DNA from: Eimeria necatrix
Taxonomy: Eukaryota > Apicomplexa > Conoidasida > Eucoccidiorida > Eimeriidae
DNA length: 64,000 nt
NCBI RefSeq assembly: GCF_000499385.1
Contig: NW_013654515.1
Location: forward strand, 1 to 64,000
Direction: 5' to 3'
A model generated the notes under the pieces. The model did no database searches. It worked only from the letters and a program-made list of their open reading frames with translations, and was not told the DNA's origin. A program made the translations under genes and the position numbers. Shown here one piece after another: positions 10,001 through 20,143 of the stretch (within the stretch, counting starts at the first letter, position 1; each line of letters opens with the position of its first letter).

Positions 10001-11479
10001 CATGCTTACCGGTTGCATGACATCGACGGCCACATTCACGCCAGATAGCGTAAAAGTAATTGTCTCTGCGTCCACCAAACGAATGACTTTGAAAAAATGA
10101 GAAAAATCCCACCCACCTACAGCGCTACGCTGCGGGGGTAATAGGCAGCACGCCCCAAACACTTTCAAAAAAAAGAACACTCTGTCTGTCCGGCTTGGTG
10201 GAGAGCGGAATAACCGCAAGTCTGCATCAGAAAACTGCAGCTAGTATTACAGGGGTGTGGTGGTGACATACTAGAGTTTTTCCCCCGATGATGGCGAAGG
10301 CCCTTCAAAAAGTCCATGAGAGTCTTCAGAGCCGACCTTGCCTACAGAACACACAGAAAAGGAGTGGAAGTCCCGGTGCAGCTACTAAAGACGGAGATGA
10401 GGATGTGTTGTGAATCCAAGCACGTTGTTGTCGCAATAGCTAGTTAATCTTGAGTTTTCTGAACGACAGAGGCACTCGGCCGGGAGCCGAGATTGCAGAG
10501 AAGTCCCGGACAAGGCCGTGAAGCGTACTCCGGCGTCAATTATAGACGGGAAAGAATAATAGGCCGGCTCCCCGCTGGGCTTGCGAAGCGTCAAAAGTTT
10601 CTGCGAAATGAGAGAGACGTGGGAAGCGTGGTGAGAGCGGCGGTTGAGACTGAAAGTGCTGCGCGATGTACTTGGACCAATGTGTGCAGTGCTCTGCGAC
10701 AATGTGCTGGAGATGCCGCGCTGCCGGTGAAGATCGAGGCCACGGGGGCCACTGGAGGGGCTTTCATCAGAGCGGTGCGTCCTGCTCAGGACTTCCTGCA
10801 GCAGAGAGCTTGCGCGGTGCGCACTGCCCTCCGCGGGAGGGGCGCTGTGTTGGCCGAGATCACTCAGGCTTCCTCGGCCTCCCAAGTCTTCCCCTTCGTC
10901 ATCATCAGCCAGTGAAATGTGAGACAGTGCAGTGCTGACTGACCCCTTCACTCGGCTGCACAGTTCCTCATCATCCTGCGCAGCAAATGCAACAGAGCCA
11001 CACGAGTTCCCACTCTGTCCTGCGATTTCGCCGCGTGCATGCAGCTACTTGAATAGAGGCAGCGGCAGCACTGCACGATCGGCCTGCGTCGCCCTGAAGA
11101 CAACTGGCCCGTTCGCGGCTGCTGCTGCCGCTGCCGCCGCTGCTGCTGCCGCTGCTGCTGCTGCCGCTGCTGCTGCTGCCTGTGCGGGCATTACATCGGA
11201 AGAAAGCAGCCTTGCGGAGAACGGCTCAGGCGGAGACAGCCTGGTAAGGAGCTTCCCGCAGCGCAAGACCATGTAGGCCACGGCGGTCGCCACCAACAAA
11301 ATTGCCAAGCTCAGAACAATAGGGCTTCCAACCCTGTGTCTACGGCGCAGCTGAATCGGTGGGGCGGCATGATCCAGCCACTCCCTTGAGGAAGCTCCTT
11401 GAGGAATGCCTGTCTCCTCTGCTTCGAGGGCCACTGACGGGCTAGGCGGAGAGACAAAAGAAGAACGGACATATCCCAT
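7091..11479 (-). CDS. single-pass membrane protein, about 12 exons, unrecognised family
   Basis: Exons chain in phase on the minus strand: 11479-11072, 10975-10529, 10341-10272, 10086-10010, 9720-9645, 9469-9386, 9194-8602, 8460-8388, 8200-8145, 7864-7789, 7603-7517 and 7386-7091, about 780 residues. Several donors are strong (GTAAGC, GTAGGT, GTATGT, GTAAGT). Exon 1 (ATG at 11479) carries one membrane segment, SPIVLSLAILLVATAVAYMV, followed by an alanine run of about 21. The short central exons read as a compact strand-rich domain (KNSIIRLVDAETITFTLSG, SGSHLGKIEITIT, FDVGGIAVDVTAREL). Exon 7 is long and Ser/Gly-rich, so probably disordered. Weak points are the exon 1-2 junction (donor GTGCTG; a TAG lies in the same frame between the blocks) and the end: a 15-base exon 7386-7372 spliced to 7256-7062 would give an acidic tail instead. 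I do not recognise the family. Most likely a type I or II single-pass membrane protein. Confidence 0.55.
11104..11186 (-). repeat. GCN run encoding poly-alanine
   Basis: GCTGCTGCCGCTG-type repeat inside exon 1 of the membrane-protein gene. In the gene frame it encodes a run of about 20 alanines just after the transmembrane segment. It is a typical homopolymeric amino-acid repeat of Eimeria proteins. Confidence 0.85.
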
Positions 11480-14400
11480 CTTTGGAGGAGTGCGGATAGT
11501 ATACGAAAATACCTGTTTCTATCCAGTGGGGGAGCAGAGAAACTGTCTGGAACTTAAGGTGGCAATATCAACATTGGTCACGTAGTTGAAGCACAAGCAG
11601 TTGCACCGGAAAAGAGTAAGAAAAAAGACTCGAAAATTCCTCAATATAAAACTCCAAACAAAAAGCGATAGACTTTTTGGAGAAATTCGGGCTGAACAAT
11701 GTCTCTGACCCAAAGACAGAGCAACCAGCAGCTGCTTCTGGGCTAGTTAGTCCCTGTGAGCGCTCGAAAGCTGCGGTCCCCACCAGCTATTGGTTTCTGC
11801 ACAGTGCTTCACGGTCTGGAGCATCTGAAAGCTCTGACTAACAAGTGCACCATCATTTTATGTTCTCAAGTGAATGCAGCTCGTTGGAACGTTGAGACAG
11901 TTCCACGCTTCTGTTTTCATGTCGTAGGGCTGCTGGGTCAGATAGTGGTCTTTGGGGCCGACACTAGTTTTGGGTTAATTTGAGATATTGCAACAAGTGC
12001 ATCTAATACAGCGTAATTTTCCTACGTATTCACGACAATGAGTATATATATGTGCACTTGAAGCAGCGCTTGATTCAAACAACGGTGACAACTTCGGTGT
12101 AAGGGAGAAGCAAACCGGCACAGCAGCATCTGGCCTCCAGCAGTTGGCTAGACAACTGCCCGAAGTAATCTCATGTAAGCAAATATATATTTTAGAACAT
12201 TTAGATAGAACATGTAAGTGTAGTAGGCCCTGCCTTTGGTTGACTTCTGGTTGGCTGCTTTGGCGCTGACTACAAAACCTGTGGGGTGCGGAAGGCATGT
12301 TTCAGAGCTGGGGGGCCTTATTGATTAGTCCCATACATTAAAAAGCCCTTAATTTTTAAAAATAAGCAACAAATCGTTTTTTCTTTAGTCTCTTGTCTGT
12401 AATCCATCGCTCATTGTTTTGTTGTATTTCGACGGATCCTGCTCCCGCTGCACCCCAACCGATTTCGAGCGTTGAACCGTCGTTCACACTGCCGTCGGTG
12501 TCTCATCATTGACAAATAATGCACTTGCTTCGGTAAACAACTCTATTTTATGAATATTCTTTTTGTTCAGCCAAAAAGGAATAAACTGGCACTACCATAA
12601 TCGCGCACGGCCCATCGAGCCAGAGGTTTTGGGAGCGAATTCCGAGTGGAGACAAGCATTTAACTCTAGCTACTGAAACTACTTGCTCATGATTCAAATA
12701 TATCTAGCGTACATCATAGTAGCAAGATGAGGCTATGGCCGGTGTCTAGAGATGAAAAGGGCTGGGACCCTGGCATTATTCCATTGTAGACGTCGCAGGT
12801 CCCTGTGGAAACGACACTGCTTCAGTAAGTGAATCCTTCTCGGGGCCCAAAACGCATCATACTGGTAGGGGCCATGCATGATTGATACATACGAAAGCGC
12901 TGCACACTGCCAGACGACCATGTGGTGAGGAAAGCTAGAGCACCTTTGTGATATTGAAATCTATTACCCGCGTCCATTGTTGTGCGCACTAGGTCTCAAG
13001 GGACTTGCAGCAATGGAGGACTGGTTTTATCAAGGCAAAAACGCCATGTACGGAAACTACATGAAACTTCCACTCTCTATGAGTGATAACGCTGGGTGTA
13101 ACTATGGAGTTTGCCGAAAAAGCGGCTCCAGAGCTCGAGATGTTATTTTTTGAATGTCCGTTTGTCTGGTAAACTGTCTAGAGTTGATGTATATTGAAGG
13201 TATAAGCAGCTAGATGCGGCCAAATAACTATACGGGCTCGTGAAAATCCACGGGATTCTGCTCTAAACCTTCGAAGTTTGATCGTACCGGAGCGAGCCCC
13301 AGTGTTTTGCAAGAAGTGCTATGCTGCACCGCACCTGGCGCAGAGCAGCAAGCCGCTCTAAATCCTTCATGCTAGAGCGCACTAGGACTTATGCCTCGTC
13401 AAACCTGTCGAGCCTTTCTCTTGGATGTCAAAAGAAAGTATTTCAACCTGGGGAGCTAATCCGCCGCAATGGATTATGCATCAAGACAGTCTAATAGGAT
13501 CGTCAGAACTGCGACAGTGAAACTGCGTAGGCCATTAGGACAACTACGGCGTCTTCTGAGCATATTTGTAATAAGTTGTACATCATTTGTAACTATCAGA
13601 GAGGAGTCGATTGGTTCTATGCACGCTTCCCACGGGCTACAGCAACATCCAATTCCTTGACAGTATCTTCCGCCAGCCTCATGAGCCTCCCCAGCCTTTT
13701 TTTCGGGCGGTTGATGTGATTCGGACGTCATGTGCATGCTTTGATGGTAGGGAGGCGAGCGTTCTTGGAATCTCGGGCAGTTGGAGGAAGTATATTTGCG
13801 GTAGTGCAGTGAAATTAGGGCCCGTTGTTTGTACCCCCTGAGGGTCACTTACTTGTGAGCCCCTTTGTTCCGCAGCTCACAAAATGCCAATGCTACAGTT
13901 GTCAGTTTGAGAGAGAGTAGCGCATACAGGGCTTATCGTAGCTGCGCAGAGAGTGAGACTTCCTCCGGTGAAGTGGTTTCCAAATGATGATCGACTCGTC
14001 CCACCAGACAGTGATGTAAAATTTTGTGGAAGTCAGAAGCCATTATTGCCCATTTTTCAGGAGCCTCGCCAGGCCAGCAGAGTCGTTCTGGAATATCGCA
14101 CTAAACAATACCCATTTTGCTTGTAACCGCAAGCAGAGGGCAGCCTGTGGTGCATTTAAAGGAGCACCTAGCAGCGCCCTCCGAATTGCTCATCTGCTGT
14201 CAGAAAAGTTGTTACAGTGCAGTATAAAGCAGTGACACACATTTGGGTCGTGTTGGCTTTACTGGGATCTGCTAGTTGGCCAATAAAACATTCCGTAGAT
14301 TATCAGTTTTGTAATTCTATGCGCTTCTTCTATGATGCTACCTGTCTGCATGCAAGCTTACAACCTCACCACTCTCCCGGGGCTTGGGCAGCTAAAAAAT

Positions 14401-17145
14401 GTGTAATAAGGCCTGCACAAATGGCAATGATGTGAATACAGAATCAATGTTGATTCATAGGGCGCCATTCAATGTTCGCGCCCTTTCAGCGGGTGGACAC
14501 GACGAGATCGGGCAGCACTTGTTCTGTTAACACTCCAAGAATCATACGATGCCACATTATTACATAAGCTTTTGATGTTTTTTGCTTGCTCGATGGTAGT
14601 GGCCTGCACAAATGTGAGCTTTCAAGTCCTATTGACCAAATGATGTGTATGGCAGGCCGCACGGTGGCATATTAACGCTGAAGCAAGTAAAGGAAAAACA
14701 GATATATTTTCAGGTGGATGAATTAAAATTTCATTACATTTTTGGGTGGGTTTGATAATGCATGCCACTAGTGTGCTCTTGTGGGATATATACGGGATAG
14801 CCCATAGGAGTTTGCTGCTGCGCGAGGCAGCAGGAAACATGGGAGCACATTTCGTGCACTCCTCCCCCACAAAGGAAATACAGTTGCGCACTCACGTAAA
14901 CAGTGTCGTCTTGTCATAAAGGCACCTACGTGGGCTCCCGTGGTTCCCAAAAACGGAATGTCACGGAGTACTCCTTCAACTTGCACCTTAGCAGCGAACT
15001 CGGTCACACCCCAGTGAGATGTTCACTCTGCGAGGATGACGTGACTATACAAAAGGTAAATCCGAATAACCGCTAAGACTTCATAAGAATTCTGCCGGTG
15101 CCTTGGTCAGGCGTTCGGTTGGCGCCTTGTTGGAACGACTGTACTTCCTACGACAGTTCCAGGGGGAGTGCTAATTGGATCGTTCACTGGACCTAGAATA
15201 AGTCCCACATCTGTTGTAGCTAAGAGATCTAGACGGTGTGGCACTGGTCAGCAGAAAAGTGTTGAAGCACATTGGCAGCGACGGGACCGGTGCAGTGGTG
15301 TACTCAACTGCCGTGGACCTCTATGGCAATACTTCGCAGCTATTAATAAAAAATACTCTTTTTCAAAATTCGAAGCAACTGTGGCAAGCCACAGCAAAGA
15401 AACCTGTAGGCAGTTGCAAACGAGGGCCCGGGCTCCATGGCAGTCGCAGGCGTGGCTAGTATAAGTGAGGGATCGTATACAACCGCCCTTACAGAGACAA
15501 ATTTGAGCCACTTGTTCAAAGATGCTAGTTGACAACCCAAGTTTCATTGTGCCCAGCACGTCAGCCCTTGAATTCCGTGCACGGATCTGGGTGTACTCTG
15601 GTAGTTCAGTGGGAGACTACACCGCTGGTGAGTGGGAAGGAACTGCCAGAGAGCACAGGGCATATAGCTGGTATTTGTTTCCAAAAAAGTGAAAGGATTT
15701 TTCTCAAAGGGAGGAGTGCTAGAATCAAGCAATGCCTTGAGTTTCGAAAATAGTAAGGCGTAGGTGGCGACTGGAACCTGCGCTGGAGTAAAACAGCCTC
15801 AGCCAAACGAAACGTGCAACTCACGTGATCCAAACTCCCTCGTTTCGCAACGTACAACTTGTGCGAGATAGCCACTCACTTTACTGGTAAGCGGGGCAAC
15901 GGTCGCTTTTTAAGGGGAACTCACAGCGAAGTTGTTCCTCTGGGCATTACGGAGCTTCGAGCATCTCTGCCATGACAAGCACAACAGATGGAGAGACGCA
16001 GAAACTGGTCTGCTCACGTTCGATGCGTGGAGGATACATTGTAAGAGACTGCTAGTGAATTCATCGTTTGTCGCCGTTTAGCTCTGCAAGGACGGCAGAG
16101 TAAGCTTTCTTGTGCGTAATCGGCAAGGCAATGCTTTGCGCTGCCTGCCACACAGAATTGGGTGCAGGACTCAAAGCGACCGTAGAACAACTTAAGCAGA
16201 AACTTTCAAAGTTTAGCTAGCATAATCACTGGACACGCCCTTCACACGCCGAAAAGTGTATGCTGGAAGGCTAACATGCATTTACCGGTGAGGGCATGGC
16301 TTCAATTGCAAACGATCAGAGTACTTACGCCAGATTTCTATTATTCTGGAGAAGAAATTGGTGCAAGATCTTGTCAGTAGTCAATGTTGATGACCCCGTT
16401 GTACTTCGAGAGATGAAGCATAAACACCTGGGCTGCAATAGGAGATGTGATAAGCAGAGCAGCCTAATCACGTGAGAAAATGATAGAGGTGCTGCTCAAC
16501 AAACTGCATTTTCGTTCGGGGAATTGGGGAGGGCCGGCGATTCCATATTCGCCAAAAGTGAAGTAATATGATGCCGCCCCGTGCAATGTCGGGTGTATTG
16601 GAAAAACCAACAAGACAGACTTGCAATGCGGCGCGAAGACCGAGGGAGGGCGCATAGGATAGAGTAGCAGCAAAAGCAGTCATGTGGGCACTTGCATAGC
16701 AACTGCTCGAATGACGCACTTGGTCAGCGTTCAGTTCAGTTGGCGTATCATAATTATAGGGGCATCGGCATGTGAATGCACTGGCAACTAATGGAACATA
16801 AGCACTGAAGTTGGAAAACGCTCAGGCATAAGCGGAAGTAGAGCCCATCCTACTGGGCCTAATTTACCGTGGCTCCACCCTCAGGTATAAGCTTTCTGTA
16901 ATGGAGAAAGGACCTAAATGCGAATGCAGTATGTCAAGGGCCGATGAGCCCCTTTCGACAACTGCACGGTCGCACACGCTTAGCAGGCCGATGCGGGTCT
17001 GCAAAAGAAATTTGAAAGACTGGAACTCCCACTGTAGGTTTCTCGGTGATCTACACTTGCACATTTGCATGGAGTGAGAAGATCTGCTGAAAGCAACAGG
17101 AGCCAGAAGACGAGAGAGAGCCAAAGGTCATTAATTCAGCTGTAT
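11480..17145. other. gene-poor stretch
   Basis: 5.7 kb of repeat-poor sequence with only ORFs of 60-124 residues, none with a domain or a credible splice chain. A minus-strand piece at about 15007-14930 (including VLRDIPFLGTTGAHVG, then donor CAC|GTAGGT) looks slightly protein-like but stands alone. Regulatory elements or an unrecognised ncRNA cannot be excluded. Confidence 0.5.
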
Positions 17146-17303
17146 TCACGAGACGCACCATCGAAGTAGCAAGGCTCTGGCTAATGTCTTTTCGAGGCTC
17201 CATAAGAAGTACTCATACACGCGGACAGATTTGATGCCCCGGTTCCAGATACAAGCAAGCGTATACAGGGGCGGCTTCTGATCCCATAGCCTTCGTGTGG
17301 CGT
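17146..17303 (-). CDS. orphan 3'-terminal exon (hypothetical)
   Basis: A strong acceptor (TTTGTTTTCCAG) at 17304 opens a normal-looking coding stretch, including DATRRLWDQKPPLYTLACIW and VRVYEYFLWSLEKTLARALL, that ends at a stop at 17146. Composition and the acceptor suggest the last exon of a minus-strand gene. The obvious upstream donor (CGGG|GTCAGT at about 17363) fits the phase, but its exon frame is closed by a TGA at about 17427 with no ATG after it. The gene may be broken or have an exon I could not place. Family not recognised. Confidence 0.4.
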
Positions 17304-18797
17304 CTGGAAAACAAACCCAGAAAAAAAGATAGGCTAGCGCAGAGGTATGCGGAGGAGTTGGCCTCGACTGACCCCGGACAAAACGGAGCAAGCTTGTCAA
17401 GAAGTCGTTAGTCAACAAGCAGCATCAGCTGTACGCGGATTTCTGTGTGGCCCGCTTCCAGCCCGCGGAATAAAGTGAGAACCTGCAGGCTAAGCCTGAC
17501 AAACTAATGTGCCGGTCGACATCAGGCTGGGAGAGAGCTCCCTCAGCAGGCCAAGAATGCATCCTACCTGCTGACCTTTCAAAAAACGGATGGAAAATGC
17601 CTCAGTTCACTTTGCCTTGAAACATATGAGTAGCTAAAGACAGCAGCCTCTCAACTCGATGTCTCCCTATATCCAATGTTCGCCCGACTGACGTCTTTGC
17701 AGCATCTATCCTTCTTAAACACGCAGCACTGGGGAGCCCACTTCTTTGAACGCCTTTTACAACAGTCTGATGGAGTTATTCCACTCACGTGTTTCCTATA
17801 GGCCGTGCAAATATAACTATATTTTTCTACTGCATGTGCTCCCAGAGGTGCAGTAGCTTGCGGCCGTTGAAGATACGCTGCAATCTTCATTAACTTTAAC
17901 TATAGGCTCTGCTATACGTCTTAAGGGTAAAGACTATGTAGAAGAGAAAGAGATCGCTGCACGACGACTTCATGCGAAGACTGAAACGAATGCCACCTCC
18001 TCAGGTACCTCATCATTGCCTGGCCACGGGGAAAGCCAGTGCAGAACTCATAAGGATGAGATTCCCAGAAATATGAAATTAGCTGGAAAGGATGTGGCCT
18101 GCGTGCAGTAGCACATGGCATCATCCCCTGCGAAGCTGGACTGTGACAGCATCACATCTGAACTAAGACTGATGGAAGACGACTGACGGAGAGCTGATAC
18201 GTTTCTTCTTGACAGAGCACATGAAAACATGAAATTTTTAGCTTTGTGTTCTGGTGGGCGCATGCTAATTTCGCATCCGGATACAAGCGAAACTAAAACC
18301 TGATTGACTAACCGGAACCAGCGTAACCACTGACCAGCTAATAAGACTATGGGGTAAACAACAGCCTGGTCTAGGGGTTTAGAAGATAAGGCTGTTCCAA
18401 CGTAGCTGAGCCAAGTGCCACAAGCATTGATTCGAATGTACTCGGGCATCAGCCTGCCCACAATGATGTCTGTAACCTGGAGAAGATTCATGCAAGTTGC
18501 GGATATTGCATTGCAGAGTTGACACCAAAGGGTCCTGCTCTTCCTGGACAAGTACCTCATTCTTAAAAAAACCATAAGAGGCAAAAAATCATCCCCATTA
18601 CATCACAAGAGTGGCCATGCACGTGGAATCATGAACCCTCGCAGTCTGCATGAAGCGCATTCAGCTAGTGTATTCGACGCACAACGAGCTGGCCATTGCA
18701 GTGAGGTGTTCACTCGCTTCAGGTTCTCCGAGGAATCAAAAGAAGTTTAAAAGACGATAAAATGCTGGCGGAAAGAAAAAAATCCTGGGCACAATCT
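17304..18797. other. mostly non-coding; one 178-codon ORF of doubtful status
   Basis: The minus-strand ORF 18584-18048 is the longest single frame in the 11.5-18.8 kb stretch (178 codons). It is rich in Leu, Ser and Cys and has one weakly hydrophobic segment, but no recognisable domain. It could be a relic or chance. Nothing else is supported. Confidence 0.4.
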
Positions 18798-18911
18798 ATG
18801 TTAGTGCTGCTGCTGTTACTAGCAGGTGTAGCTTCCGTGTCAAAGGGAGCTGCCGCTCCAGTTGGCGCTGCGCCGACAGGAGGAACAGTAATAGTAGTAG
18901 CCCAGGTGTAA
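18798..18911 (+). CDS. 37-residue signal-peptide ORF, possibly a first exon
   Basis: An ATG starts MLVLLLLLLAGVASVSKGAA, a textbook signal peptide with a likely cleavage site after the Ala/Ser-rich segment. It is followed by an Ala/Pro/Gly stretch and ends at TAA. The final codons (GCC CAG GTG TAA) also form a donor, CAG|GTGTAA, so this could be the first exon of a secreted protein. Very short, with no other support. Confidence 0.3.
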   Translation: MLVLLLLLAGVASVSKGAAAPVGAAPTGGTVIVVAQV

Positions 18912-20143
18912 AACTGGATATTTAGGAATAATTTTTATCTTGGACTGCAGCAGGGAACAATTACATCGCCTGTGTCTGCTGCCACGGGGCCCCAGCCTTC
19001 TGCTGTCTCCATACAGACTTGCTGCAGCACTGCCAGCCTCCGCTGCTGTGCATTAGCCCCGCTGGAGCAGCAGCTGTTGCTTCTCCTTGTCTTGTTTCGT
19101 ACCTCGTTTCTTGTGGTTTTATGTAGTTGCCGCCTTTTTCATTCAGTTGCGCGTCTGCTGCTTGCTGCGGCAGCAGCGCAGCAGCTACAGCGCAACTCCA
19201 GCAACGGCAGCAGCAGCTGCAGCGGGGCAACCTGCGGGGCAGCGTAAACAACAGCACCGCTTCCCCTCCCTTGTGAAGCTCAGCGAAAGCCTGCCTAATC
19301 TCAGAGTCTCGCATTGCCGCCGCAGCTGCAACAACAGCCACGGCAGCGGCAACAGCGGGCATCCAGCAGCTCCAGCGGCAAAGGCGGTCTGGTAGGGGCA
19401 GAACCCGTCTCGCAGACCGCACCATTTGTTGCAGCATCACACAGACTACATATTGTCTTCTTTTGCCTCGCCCGCGCTGCAGCAGCAGCAACGGCCGCAG
19501 CGGCAGCAACGGCAGCAACGGCAGGCGGAACACAACCGCCGGTTGCTTTTGCGTGGGAACAGCTCGGTGACGGCACGGAGCAGCCCAGTTGCTCCCGAAA
19601 AGTCATTTTCTGCCTTCAGTCTGCTGGGAGGGTACCCGTAGCAGCAGCAGCAGTAGCAACGTCGGCGTCCGGGGCTGAGCAATTGGCTAACGTAATTGGT
19701 CGTCTCACTGACGCATCTGTCGCTTCCTTGTCCTTCAGAAAAGCGACCAGAGGCAGCAGTTAAGGAGGCAGTTGTAAACGCATGCAGCCCCCTGGTGCCC
19801 TGGATAGCGCCTTCGTTGTCTTATAACCAGCACTGGCTCCGGCTTTTCATTGGTGCATCGGCGCCTCTGTTGCAAAGTTCTTGGCAGCACAAGTTGTAGC
19901 AGCAGAGGCCGTCGGGGCTCAGCGAAATCGCCGCCAGTTGTTCTTTACCGGTGCCCCACAACACAGCAGCGGCTACTTCTCATTTGCTGCCTTCATTTGT
20001 TGCTGCAGCAGCACGAGAAACCAGTGTAGCGCCATTGGCACTAGCAGCCGTAGCAGCAGCTGCTGCAGTCCGAAGCAGCTTCCCAAGGCGCTGGCATCAA
20101 AACCTGCCTGCAACGTGGAAGCGTCGTTTGGCGGTGGCGCGCA
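18912..20143. other. CAG-rich leader region upstream of the LARP gene
   Basis: Interspersed CAG/CTG repeats keep several frames open on both strands (up to 190 codons), so the ORFs here are unreliable. Minus-strand pieces such as DSEIRQAFAELHKGGEAVLL (about 19310-19250) and plus-strand pieces such as FPSLVKLSESLPNLRVSHC (the same bases) look equally protein-like. It may be the 5' untranslated region of the downstream gene or an unrecognised repeat-rich gene. Confidence 0.4.
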
